A DNA stretch of 64,000 nucleotides, taken from JAXMAO01 sp046350375. Its GTDB lineage: Bacteria; Planctomycetota; Phycisphaerae; UBA1845; UTPLA1. The stretch lies in contig JAXMAO010000003.1 in the NCBI GenBank assembly GCA_046350375.1, forward strand, positions 283,843 through 347,842. The letters are read 5' to 3'. The notes beneath the pieces were generated by a model, which ran no database searches, was not told the origin of the DNA, and saw only the letters and a program-made list of their open reading frames with translations. The translations under genes and the position numbers were made by a program. This document shows, piece after piece, positions 14,904 through 23,288 of this stretch. Positions within the stretch are counted from its first letter, which is position 1, and each line of letters opens with the position of its first letter.

Positions 14904-17482
14904 CGGTCACGATTCCTGAGCTTTCGCTGGTGGTGCTCATCGGCCCGTCGGGCTCGGGCAAGTCCACGTTTGCGCGCAGGCATTTCAAGCCGACGGAAGT
15001 TCTCAGCAGCGACTACTGCCGGGCGCTGGTCAGCGACGACGAGAACGACCTGGCCGCCACGGGCGACGCGTTCGACGTCTTGCACTACGTCGCCGGAAAG
15101 CGACTCGCCGCCGGCAAGCTCACGGTGATCGATGCGACCAGCGTCAAGCCGGAGGATCGAAAGCCGCTGGTGCAACTCGCTCGCGAGCACCACTGCCTGC
15201 CGGTCGCAATCGTGTTCGACATCGGCGGCCGCATCTGCGCCGATCGCAACGCGCAGCGCCAGGATCGCAACAGCATGCGGAGCGAAGTCATTCGCAACCA
15301 GCAGGGCGCGATGCGACGCGGGCTCCGCTTTCTGGGCAAGGAAGGCTTCCGCCATCTCTTCGTGTTCAAGTCGCCCGGCGAAGTGGACGCCGCCGTCGTC
15401 GAGCGGACGCCGCTGTGGAACAACAAGAAACACGAGCACGGGCCGTTTGACATCATCGGCGACGTGCACGGCTGCTTTGACGAGCTGGTCGAACTGCTCG
15501 GAGTCCTCGGGTATCGCGTCGAGCACTCAGACACAGCGGCGGCGGGATTCGGGTTTGGCATCGAGCCGCCCGCCGGCCGCCGGGCGATCTTTCTGGGCGA
15601 CCTGGTTGATCGCGGGCCGAAGATTCCCCAGGTGCTGAGGCTGGTGATGAGCATGGTCGCCAGCGGCAGCGCATTGTGCGTGCCGGGCAACCACGACATG
15701 AAGCTCATGCGCAAGCTGCGCGGCAGGGACGTGCAGATCACCCACGGGCTGGCCGAAAGCCTCGCCCAGCTTGATGCCGAATCGGCCGAGTTCCGGCAGC
15801 AGGTGGCGGATTTCATCGATGCGTTGGTCAGTCACTACGTTCTCGACGACGGCAACCTGGTGGTCGCGCACGCCGGGATGAAAGCCGAAATGCAGGGCCG
15901 CGGCTCGGGCAAGGTGCGCGAGTTCGCGCTGTTCGGCGAAACCACCGGCGAGACCGACGAGTTCGGCCTGCCGGTCCGCTACAACTGGGCAGCCGAATAC
16001 CGCGGCCGCGCGATGGTGGTCTATGGCCACACACCCGTCCCCGAGCCGGAATGGCTCAACCGCACGATCAACATCGACACCGGCTGCGTATTCGGGGGCC
16101 GGCTGACGGCGCTGCGCTATCCGGAAAGAGCGCTGATGTCGGTTCCGGCAAGGCGCGCGTACGCGGAGTCAAGAAAGCCGTTTGCCCCGGCCGACGCATC
16201 GGCCATCGGGACGGGTCTTTCGGCCCAGCAGGCCCACGACGACCTGCTCGATATCGGCGACCTGCTTGGCAAGCGCATCATCTCGACGCGCCTGCAGCAC
16301 AACGTGATCGTCAACGAGGAACAGGGCGCTGCGGCGCTGGAAGTGATGAGTCGTTTCGCGGCCAATCCCAAGTGGCTGATCTATCTGCCGCCGACCATGT
16401 CGCCCTGCGAAACCGCCCCCGCGGGCGACCTGCTGGAGCACCCGCGCGAGGCCTTCGCATACTATCGCAACCACGGCCAGCCGCGGGTCGTGTGTGAAGA
16501 GAAGCACATGGGCTCGCGCGCCGTCGTGGTCGTGTGCCGCGACGAAGGGGTCGCGCAACGTCGCTTCGGCGTCATGGATGAAGGGCCGGGCATCATCTAC
16601 ACGCGCACCGGCCGCCGCTTTTTCGACGATCGCCGGCGCGAGCAGGAATTGCTGGCCCGCGTCGTCACGGCGCTCGACTCCTGCAAGTTCTGGGACGAGC
16701 TCGAGACCGACTGGGTTTGCCTGGACTGCGAACTGATGCCCTGGTCGGCCAAGGCCAAGGCGCTGTTACAGGATCAGTACGCCGCGGTCGGGGCAGCGGC
16801 GCGAACATCACTCGCCGAGGCCGCTGTCGAGATCGAGCGTGCGGCCGCCAGCGGTCGCGACGTGGGTGCGTTGCTCGACCACGCGAAGCAGCGGGCTGAC
16901 TTGATCGACCGGTATGTGCACGCCTACCGGCAATACTGCTGGAACGTCGAGTCGGTCGCCGATCTGAAGCTCGCGCCGTTTCACATTCTCGCGACCGAGG
17001 CGGATGTGCACGTCGACCGCGATCACGTCTGGCACATGGACACGCTCGCGAAGGTGTGCGCCGCCGATCCGCGGGTTCTGCTCGCAACGCCGTATCGCAT
17101 CGTCGACCTGACCGACACAAACAGCGAGCTCGAGGGCGTTGCCTGGTGGACAGGCCTGACCGACAGCGGCGGAGAGGGGATGGTCGTCAAGCCGTACGAG
17201 TTCGTGGCCCGCGGCCCGCGCGGCCTCGTGCAGCCGGCGATCAAGTGCCGCGGGCGCGAGTATCTGCGCATCATCTACGGACCCGAGTACACGTTGCCGG
17301 AGCACCTCGAGCGACTCCGCAGCCGCAGCCTGAACCGGAAACGAGCGCTTGCGTTGCGCGAGTTCGCGCTAGGCATCGAGGCACTCGAGCGTTTCGCCCG
17401 TGGCGAGCCGCTGCGGCGCACACACGAGTGCGTGTTCGGCGTGCTCGCAATGGAGAGCGAACCGGTCGACCCCCGGCTGTGA
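14900..17482 (+). CDS. pnkp: Polynucleotide kinase-phosphatase-ligase (bacterial Pnkp)
   Basis: A protein of 860 residues, close to the ~870 of Clostridium thermocellum Pnkp. Three domains appear in order. The 5'-kinase has a P-loop GPSGSGKS near residue 15. The metallophosphatase has GDVHGC, GDLVDRGP and GNHD between ~190 and 270 and removes 2',3'-cyclic and 3' phosphates. The C-terminal adenylyltransferase has the nucleotidyl motif EKHMGSR near residue 535, with EGMVVKP late. It heals and, with Hen1, seals cut RNA. The TTG at 14900 is chosen because it precedes TIPELSLVVLIGP and overlaps the hen1 stop. The longer open frame to 14717 lies inside hen1 and has no homology. Confidence 0.95.
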   Translation: MTVTIPELSLVVLIGPSGSGKSTFARRHFKPTEVLSSDYCRALVSDDENDLAATGDAFDVLHYVAGKRLAAGKLTVIDATSVKPEDRKPLVQLAREHHCLPVAIVFDIGGRICADRNAQRQDRNSMRSEVIRNQQGAMRRGLRFLGKEGFRHLFVFKSPGEVDAAVVERTPLWNNKKHEHGPFDIIGDVHGCFDELVELLGVLGYRVEHSDTAAAGFGFGIEPPAGRRAIFLGDLVDRGPKIPQVLRLVMSMVASGSALCVPGNHDMKLMRKLRGRDVQITHGLAESLAQLDAESAEFRQQVADFIDALVSHYVLDDGNLVVAHAGMKAEMQGRGSGKVREFALFGETTGETDEFGLPVRYNWAAEYRGRAMVVYGHTPVPEPEWLNRTINIDTGCVFGGRLTALRYPERALMSVPARRAYAESRKPFAPADASAIGTGLSAQQAHDDLLDIGDLLGKRIISTRLQHNVIVNEEQGAAALEVMSRFAANPKWLIYLPPTMSPCETAPAGDLLEHPREAFAYYRNHGQPRVVCEEKHMGSRAVVVVCRDEGVAQRRFGVMDEGPGIIYTRTGRRFFDDRRREQELLARVVTALDSCKFWDELETDWVCLDCELMPWSAKAKALLQDQYAAVGAAARTSLAEAAVEIERAAASGRDVGALLDHAKQRADLIDRYVHAYRQYCWNVESVADLKLAPFHILATEADVHVDRDHVWHMDTLAKVCAADPRVLLATPYRIVDLTDTNSELEGVAWWTGLTDSGGEGMVVKPYEFVARGPRGLVQPAIKCRGREYLRIIYGPEYTLPEHLERLRSRSLNRKRALALREFALGIEALERFARGEPLRRTHECVFGVLAMESEPVDPRL

Positions 17483-17602
17483 TCGCGGACATGCCGCAAT
17501 CGTTCTTTCGACGCTGCCTCAACACCAGGTAACACGCCGCGCAGGTTCGGTCTCGCCGCACGACACGCAGGCCGCCTGGCCGGGCAGAACGGCGCGGCCG
17601 CG

Positions 17603-19099
17603 GTGGGCCCGGCCGGCGGGCTGCCGCGCGGGGCGGGCGGGATCGGCGGCCTGCTGGCGCTGACTGACGTACAATACAGCTCGGTGATCGAGGGCGGCCT
17701 GATGGCGGTGGCGGGGCCAGCGACCGGTGGAGAGAGCGTGGCGCTGCTGGCGCAGTCGGGCGCGTCGCAGGCGGGTGGCGGTGGCGTGACCGTGCCGCTG
17801 GCGGATGAGTCGGGCAATGGTGGGCAGGTGGTGTTGGACGACGTGCTCGCGCCGGGCGGCGGGAGTGAGTTGAGCTTCGCGCCCGCGAGTGAGTCGGGCG
17901 GATCGACGAGTCAGCCGTCGCCGGTGACGATGGAGCTGGTGGCCGTGCAGCCGACGGGCGAGCAGAGTTTGCAGTTGACCTTTGCCGACGGCGGCGGGAA
18001 CGTGGCGTTGGGCGACTTCGAGATCGGCGAGCCGCAGTATGAGTTCTACAGTTACTGGTACGCCTACGACGCGAATGGCAACGTGGGGCAGGTGGTCGAT
18101 GGCTGGACGGGCGACACCGTGGCGGCCTACGAGTACGACGCGTATGGCCGGACGATTGCGGCGTGCGGGCCGAGGTGGATCGACAATCCGTTCCGGTTCA
18201 GTACGAAGTTTGCCGAGGACGACGGTGCGAGCGAGTTGGTTGAGACCCCGGCCGGCTCGGGTTACTACGTTGACGCCGATCCGATGTATTACTATGGATA
18301 CCGGTATTACCTGCCGCGGATGGGGAGGTGGGGGAGTAGGGATCCGAACGGGTCACAGCTGCTGTGTGTCTATGCATTCAGTGATAATGCCGCGGTGTCG
18401 CTGGTAGACTACCTTGGACTCGATGTCCTCAAGTCCCCGCAAAGTCAGCCCGTGAAGGACGAGTTGAGGAGTCCCGGATTTCCGAAAGTCACTACGTTCG
18501 GAATATGTCAGCGTCTTCATGGTAACGGAGCGATTGCCGAGATCATCGGCGAGTCAAAGAAGGCTTGCGATCGTGCGGCGGCACTGGCTTATGTGTTTCT
18601 CAATCAGGACATTTTCAACGACGTGATCAGGAAGTTCGGTCGCAACACGCCAATCCTCGTGGACTTCTACAGACGCGCGTTCAGTTCAAATGACCTACAG
18701 CAGTTGCAAACAACCTGGGGAAGCATGTTTCGGCAGATTCACGAGCAATGCAGGAGAGGAGTCGTTGTGAACTGCTGCGAGAAGTGCCGTGCGGAGGTAT
18801 TGGGGAAATCCGACATTGGCAGCCGAGACGGGCGCCTGACGCTTTGTCCAGAGTGGTTTGCTCGAAACTCGACGATGCGAGAGAAGAAAAGGAACCTGGA
18901 CGGTTGGAAGACGATACTGCATGAGCTCACCCACAACATGTCTGCAACGACCGACAAACTCGTAGATGGCACTCCCGGTATTGAAGACTTGTCGACAGGT
19001 GCGCACTACATCGAACAGGGGTTCACCGAGATATGCGCAGCCTTGAAGAATTATAGCCCGCCGTCTGGGGCGTCGCTGAGTTATGATCCATATCACTAG
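17603..19099 (+). CDS. RHS cassette P1 with HELTH zincin-like tip
   Basis: The first cassette of the plus-strand array. Its core differs from the minus array: LALTDVQYSSVIEGG, GNVALGDFEIGEPQYEFYSY, YDANGNVGQVVDGWTGDTV, then YYYGYRYYLPRMGRWGSRDP near residue 250. RHS homology can be traced back in frame to about 17576, just after pnkp. GTG at 17603 is the first usable start, and no secretion signal is present. The ~245-residue tip contains CQRLHGNGAI, CCEKCRAEV and KTILHELTHNMSATTDK, with GAHYIEQGFTEICAAL near the end. HELTH fits HExxH. The arrangement recalls Asp-zincin RHS tips, but the defining aspartate motif is not clear. Confidence 0.75.
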   Translation: MGPAGGLPRGAGGIGGLLALTDVQYSSVIEGGLMAVAGPATGGESVALLAQSGASQAGGGGVTVPLADESGNGGQVVLDDVLAPGGGSELSFAPASESGGSTSQPSPVTMELVAVQPTGEQSLQLTFADGGGNVALGDFEIGEPQYEFYSYWYAYDANGNVGQVVDGWTGDTVAAYEYDAYGRTIAACGPRWIDNPFRFSTKFAEDDGASELVETPAGSGYYVDADPMYYYGYRYYLPRMGRWGSRDPNGSQLLCVYAFSDNAAVSLVDYLGLDVLKSPQSQPVKDELRSPGFPKVTTFGICQRLHGNGAIAEIIGESKKACDRAAALAYVFLNQDIFNDVIRKFGRNTPILVDFYRRAFSSNDLQQLQTTWGSMFRQIHEQCRRGVVVNCCEKCRAEVLGKSDIGSRDGRLTLCPEWFARNSTMREKKRNLDGWKTILHELTHNMSATTDKLVDGTPGIEDLSTGAHYIEQGFTEICAALKNYSPPSGASLSYDPYH

Positions 19100-19108
19100 G
19101 CGGTACCC

Positions 19109-19636
19109 ATGTCGCTGCCAAAGGAAAGTGCGAGTCTGTTTTCGGACTGCGAGGCCGTCGATTACGCACGGGGCAGACCGGTGAAGTCACGATATCAGGT
19201 GTTGATCGTTTTGATAGCAGTTGTTTCGATTGTGGCAGCCTGCGCGGCTCGTCTGGCGCGCGGTTCGAAACCAAATCCTTGCGTCATTCGGACTTTGGTA
19301 GCCTGTAGTCCCGGGGGGGTGGTGCCGCAGATGGCGCTGGCATTTTCTCGCGACGTCGGACGCATGCCGAAGGATGTGTCGGAGCTGACGCAGGTGTACG
19401 TGGATGGAGCCGGCGCCATGCCACTAGGTCCGTATCTTAAGGATGCGAGTTCACTGGAAGACGGTTGGGGTCGCCCACTGCAAATTGAGTGGGTATTCAA
19501 ACCTGGGCACACGCCCAGCATTTTCCGTATCCGGTCGGCGGGACCGGACGGGCTCTTTGAGTCAAGTGATGACATAGTCGGACGGCCAATTCACGCCGTC
19601 TTTGGAAATCGGGCGACGACGCGGCTTTGCCAATGA
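19109..19636 (+). CDS. Membrane-anchored GspG-like protein, immunity position (P1)
   Basis: A 175-residue protein starting 9 bp after the zincin-like tip. It has a basic leader, a membrane segment at about residues 30-46 (VLIVLIAVVSIVAACAA), and a C-terminal domain resembling the pseudopilin GspG/T2SSG fold: MPKDVSELT.., LGPYLKDASSLEDGWGRPL, then FRIRSAGPDGLFESSDDI. The DGWG..L and SAGPDG..GT-like calcium-loop pattern are the basis for this call. It lacks the prepilin cleavage motif GFTLIE. As an immunity protein it would face outside the cytoplasm. Moderately confident on the domain; the role is inferred. Confidence 0.6.
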   Translation: MSLPKESASLFSDCEAVDYARGRPVKSRYQVLIVLIAVVSIVAACAARLARGSKPNPCVIRTLVACSPGGVVPQMALAFSRDVGRMPKDVSELTQVYVDGAGAMPLGPYLKDASSLEDGWGRPLQIEWVFKPGHTPSIFRIRSAGPDGLFESSDDIVGRPIHAVFGNRATTRLCQ

Positions 19637-19660
19637 GCCGCGGCCTATTCGTCGCAGCCG

Positions 19661-19912
19661 GTGACGATGGAGCTGGTGGCCGTGCAGCCGACGGGCGAGC
19701 AGAGCTTGCAGTTGATTTTCGCCGACGGCGGCACGTCGCCGGCTGACCTGGAAGCGAATGAAGCAGGACTCCAGTTCTGGAAGTCCGTGATGGACGGCAA
19801 GGCGACGGCCGCGAACTTCAACATATGTGATTATGTCACAAGGAAATGGGACCAGCAGCAGAATCCCAACGTCCCGGGCGGGTTCATGACTTCACGACCT
19901 ACTCACTACTAG
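19661..19912 (+). CDS. RHS remnant cassette P2 joined to short tip
   Basis: An 83-residue frame. The first 25 residues are RHS core (MTMELVAVQPTGEQSLQL.FADGG, as in P1 and P3). The frame then jumps to an unrelated tip (LEANEAGLQFWKSVMDGK, FNICDYVTRKWDQQ, ending SRPTHY). The rest of the core, including the closing motif, is deleted. The start lies 24 bp after the previous stop. It may be the remains of a displaced cassette whose partner gene survives. The tip family is not recognised. Confidence 0.5.
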   Translation: MTMELVAVQPTGEQSLQLIFADGGTSPADLEANEAGLQFWKSVMDGKATAANFNICDYVTRKWDQQQNPNVPGGFMTSRPTHY

Positions 19913-19935
19913 CGGAGCCTCCATGAAAGCGGCTC

Positions 19936-20322
19936 ATGCTTCCCTTGTTAGGCATTCTCATCCTACTCGGTTCGTGCCAGGCGCCCACGAAGAAGTATGC
20001 GGGTCAGCCGCATCAGCGGCCGACGACGACCGGGGACCTTTGTGATGCGCTCAGGGCGCACCTCCGGTCGGCCAGGGAGGGGATCATACGTGGTGATACG
20101 ATCGTCGCTTCACGGTCGAAGTCTTGCGGCGAATCAGAGCTCTGGAGGGTGTTTCGCGATGGCGCTACGCCAAACTCTAGAGTCTATTTTGCAAATGGGG
20201 CTCGGTTCTTGGGATTCATTCGCTTGCAGGTAGTTGCTGACCAGCTAGTTAACGTGAGTTTTCAAGAGGGCAATTTCGAGGTGCGCACAGGCCGCGAGTG
20301 CCATTTCGAACGTCTGGAGTGA
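19936..20322 (+). CDS. Small lipoprotein, immunity position (P2)
   Basis: A 128-residue protein with a signal peptide ending in a lipobox (LPLLGILILLGSC). It then has CDALRAHLRSAREGIIRGD and a short beta-rich region ending CHFERLE. It begins 23 bp after the shortened P2 tip. RHS core of P3 resumes directly after its stop, in a continuous frame. The envelope-side location parallels the lipoprotein partners of cassettes B and P3. Function is unassigned apart from position. Confidence 0.55.
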   Translation: MLPLLGILILLGSCQAPTKKYAGQPHQRPTTTGDLCDALRAHLRSAREGIIRGDTIVASRSKSCGESELWRVFRDGATPNSRVYFANGARFLGFIRLQVVADQLVNVSFQEGNFEVRTGRECHFERLE

Positions 20323-20523
20323 TTAGCGCGGGCCAAGGCGTATCATCTCGGCGCGAATTTCTGCGGGGCGGCCTCCGCCGGCAACCTCGTCGAGGACGGG
20401 CGCTTCTATTACGCCTGGGACGCCGAGAGTCGCCTGACCGCGGTCGAGCCCAAGAGCCACGACCCCGGCAGCCGGCGGCTCGTTTTCGACTACGACTACC
20501 TCGGCCGGCGCTGGCGGCGGCGG

Positions 20524-22299
20524 GTGTACGAGTGGGGCACCCAGGGCGACGTGCAGGGCTTCGTCTTGCTGACGTTCGACCACCAGTATATCTACGACGG
20601 CTGGAACCTGATCGCCGAGACCGACGCCTTGGCGCCGCAGCCATTCTTGGTCGAGCCGGTCGTGCGGCTGTTCACCTGGGGGCTGGACCTGGCCGGTCAG
20701 AACGGCGCGGCCGCGGTGGGTGCGGCGGGCGGGCTGCCGCGCGGGGCGGGCGGGATCGGCCGCCTGCTGGCGCTGACCGACGTACAATACAGCTCGGTGA
20801 TCGAGGGCGGCCTGATGGCGGTGGCGGGGCCGGCGACCGGCGGGCAGAGCGTGGCGCTGCTGGCGCAGTCGGGCGCGTCGCAGGCGGGTGGCGCTGGCGT
20901 GACCGTGCCGCTGGCGGACGAGTCGGGCAATGGCGGCCGGGTGCTGCTGGACGACGTGCTCGCGCCGGGCGGCGGGAGTGAGTTGACTTACTTGCCAGCC
21001 GCGACGCAGCCGAGTGAGTCGGGCAGATCGACGAGTCAGTCGTCGCCGGTGACGATGGAGCTGGTGGCCGTGCACCCGACGGGCGAACAGAGTTTGCAGT
21101 TGACCTTTGCCGACGGCGGCGGGAACGTGGCGTTGGGCGACTTCGAGATCGGCGAGCCGCAGCATGAGTTCTACAGTTACTGGTACGCCTACGACGCGAA
21201 TGGCAACGTGGGGCAGGTGGTCGATGGCTGGACGGGCGACACCGTGGCGGCCTACGAGTACGACGCGTATGGCCGGACGATTGCGGCGTGCGGGCCGAAG
21301 TGGATTGACAATCCCTTCCGGTTCAGCACGAAGTTCGCCGAGGACGACGCGGCGAGCGAGCTGGTCGAGACCCCGCCCGGCTCGGGTTACTACGTCGACG
21401 CCGATCCGATGTATTACTATGGGTACCGATACTATCTGCCGAGGATGGGCCGGTGGGGGAGTAGGGATCCGATTGGAGTATTTGGGGGCGCGAACCTCTA
21501 CACTGGTATTGCCAATCGCCCGACGCAATCTGTTGATCCGTTCGGGTTGTACGGCCCGGAGACGCACGAAAGAGCCACCCGGCACTTGGCCGAGGTTCTC
21601 GGTTGTAGCGCGAGGGAGGCGGCGCTGATCGGACAAGCGGACCAAGGGCAGGACTGGCCGGAAAACGCGGCACCTTTGAACGGCGTCATTTCGATGGTCA
21701 CGTTGGGACTGGCGAATCTCTACCCCGACCATCAAGATCAGTATGACGTTCACTTTCCCGGTGCCGGCGCCGTCATTCCAGTGATTCCGCAAGAGCCGGT
21801 CATCGAAGGATACGACCATAACCTATCCGTCAAGAAGCGGGCCCGCGCGGCGTTCGACTCGTGCAGTTTGTGGGACCTGGGCAAGGCGCTGCACTCGGTG
21901 CAGGATTCTTATTCGCACGGTGGTCAGCGGGGCCTGTGGGCCATGGGCGGCCATCCATCGGGGCGACGGCGATATGGGATTTGGAGCGACGACGTGTGGA
22001 ATCGGGATTCTGTTTATGGCTTCGGGCGCGAAGCACCATCCGATCCGGCCATTATCTTCAGTGGCGGGCTGCTCGACACGCGGACGGATGACCCCAACGC
22101 CGATCCGTTGCGCTGGGAAGACGCGATGAAGGACTCTGCTCGGGTGATCCGGCTGTTTGAGCATCACTGCCGCAAGAAGTGCCGTTGCCAAGGCCCCGCC
22201 AAACCGAACGAAATACGCGCCGCCATGACCTGGTCTGAGTGGCGCTGGCCGCGAAGCAAGATGGAGAAACTCAATCCGTACGTCTGGGAGGAGCCCTGA
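20524..22299 (+). CDS. RHS cassette P3 with all-alpha hydrolase-like tip
   Basis: A 591-residue RHS fragment from GTG at 20524. RHS homology continues in frame upstream to 20323 (NLVEDGRFYYAWDAESRL), so the start may be by reinitiation. Core landmarks are FDHQYIYDGWNLIAETD, then the same core as P1, closing YYYGYRYYLPRMGRWGSRDPIG. The linker VDPFGLYGP leads to a ~250-residue tip: ETHERATRHLAE, EAALIGQADQGQDW, YDHNL, then ALHSVQDSYSHGG. Spaced His/Asp on helices with LHSVQDSYSH resemble zinc-dependent phospholipase C or S1/P1-nuclease-like domains. That comparison is by motif only. Its stop overlaps the partner start (TGATG). Confidence 0.75.
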   Translation: MYEWGTQGDVQGFVLLTFDHQYIYDGWNLIAETDALAPQPFLVEPVVRLFTWGLDLAGQNGAAAVGAAGGLPRGAGGIGRLLALTDVQYSSVIEGGLMAVAGPATGGQSVALLAQSGASQAGGAGVTVPLADESGNGGRVLLDDVLAPGGGSELTYLPAATQPSESGRSTSQSSPVTMELVAVHPTGEQSLQLTFADGGGNVALGDFEIGEPQHEFYSYWYAYDANGNVGQVVDGWTGDTVAAYEYDAYGRTIAACGPKWIDNPFRFSTKFAEDDAASELVETPPGSGYYVDADPMYYYGYRYYLPRMGRWGSRDPIGVFGGANLYTGIANRPTQSVDPFGLYGPETHERATRHLAEVLGCSAREAALIGQADQGQDWPENAAPLNGVISMVTLGLANLYPDHQDQYDVHFPGAGAVIPVIPQEPVIEGYDHNLSVKKRARAAFDSCSLWDLGKALHSVQDSYSHGGQRGLWAMGGHPSGRRRYGIWSDDVWNRDSVYGFGREAPSDPAIIFSGGLLDTRTDDPNADPLRWEDAMKDSARVIRLFEHHCRKKCRCQGPAKPNEIRAAMTWSEWRWPRSKMEKLNPYVWEEP

Positions 22300-23162
22300 T
22301 GTTCTTCGAGCGCTTGTTTTGGCTTATGTTGATGTTGTGGCTGGAAGCGCTGCTGGCGACGGGGTGCCGCACACCAGACTGGCACGGCGAGATTGCCGGG
22401 GCAACTCGCGACGGGCGTCAGCGGGTCGAGGAGTTTGTCTACCTCCAGTTTGACATTGAGGATCGCCTGCACTTCCTGGACGACCCGCACACCAAACGGT
22501 GTCATCAGCCGCCACGCCTGATCTACATCGCGCATGTGCGTCCGGGCCAGAACCGGTTTGTGTTTCCGGGCGCACTTCGGGAGGTCGCGACGCTGCTGCC
22601 GATTCCGATGCACTCGATTCCCAGCGGGCTGGCCTGGGCCTACGCCAAGGGCTTCGAGGTCGCCCGACACCCGACGGGCCGCTTCTCGGATGACGAGAAG
22701 CGCCGTTTTGGTCTCTCGGGCCGCGAAATCTATGCATTTCGCTTCTGGCCTGTGGACAACGTGATCCTGCCCTATCCACGGGAAGAGATCGAGGGCGGCC
22801 GAATGCTGTTGCCGGACGACGCAGCTCTTCGCGACCCGACTGGCAAGGGGCTCATCGATCTGAACGGAGAGCTCCAATCAGTGCCGAACATCGAGCTCGA
22901 GCGCATACTTCGAGACAGTGCCCGGGAGATAGCGATCGACCTCGAGAACGACAACCTCTGGCGCGAGATCCGCCGCTGGTGGGATCGCGGCCGAGAGCGC
23001 GAGGCCATCCGGTACGTATGTGAATACTACCTGGAACGGTACGATGCCATCCGCCGCGCCAATCCGCAGTGGAAGGCGAGCACGAAGATCGAGCAGCACC
23101 TGTCCTGGCTGCGTTCGGTCGCCGCCACGCCCGTCCCGCCGACCACGCGCCCAAATCGCTGA
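22299..23162 (+). CDS. Lipoprotein, immunity position (P3)
   Basis: A 287-residue protein. The ATG overlaps the P3 stop codon, indicating translational coupling. A hydrophobic signal (FWLMLMLWLEALLATGC) ends in a lipobox. The mature part is rich in charged helices (ERILRDSAREIAIDLEND, EAIRYVCEYYLERYDAIRR). No family is recognised. Longer frames starting at 22239 run into the tip gene and are rejected because of the overlap and the good signal peptide. It is the best-coupled tip/partner pair in the window, so a direct functional link is likely. Confidence 0.65.
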   Translation: MFFERLFWLMLMLWLEALLATGCRTPDWHGEIAGATRDGRQRVEEFVYLQFDIEDRLHFLDDPHTKRCHQPPRLIYIAHVRPGQNRFVFPGALREVATLLPIPMHSIPSGLAWAYAKGFEVARHPTGRFSDDEKRRFGLSGREIYAFRFWPVDNVILPYPREEIEGGRMLLPDDAALRDPTGKGLIDLNGELQSVPNIELERILRDSAREIAIDLENDNLWREIRRWWDRGREREAIRYVCEYYLERYDAIRRANPQWKASTKIEQHLSWLRSVAATPVPPTTRPNR

Positions 23163-23186
23163 CCGGTTCGAGCGCACGGCGGGCAG

Positions 23187-23265
23187 ATGTTACTGGACGA
23201 CGTGATCGCGCCGGGCGGCGGGAGTGAGCTGAGCTTCGTGCCGACGGCGACACACGACCCTGCAA
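23187..23265 (+). repeat. RHS core remnant at array end
   Basis: A short stretch reading LLDDVIAPGGGSELSF, the same core segment present in P1 (near 17830) and P3 (near 20940), with no closing motif or tip. It marks the right boundary of the plus-strand array and is followed at once by the 3' end of the AraC-type gene. Probably left over from recombination. Confidence 0.6.
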
Positions 23266-23288
23266 TGGACGGACCTGATGGACACGAC

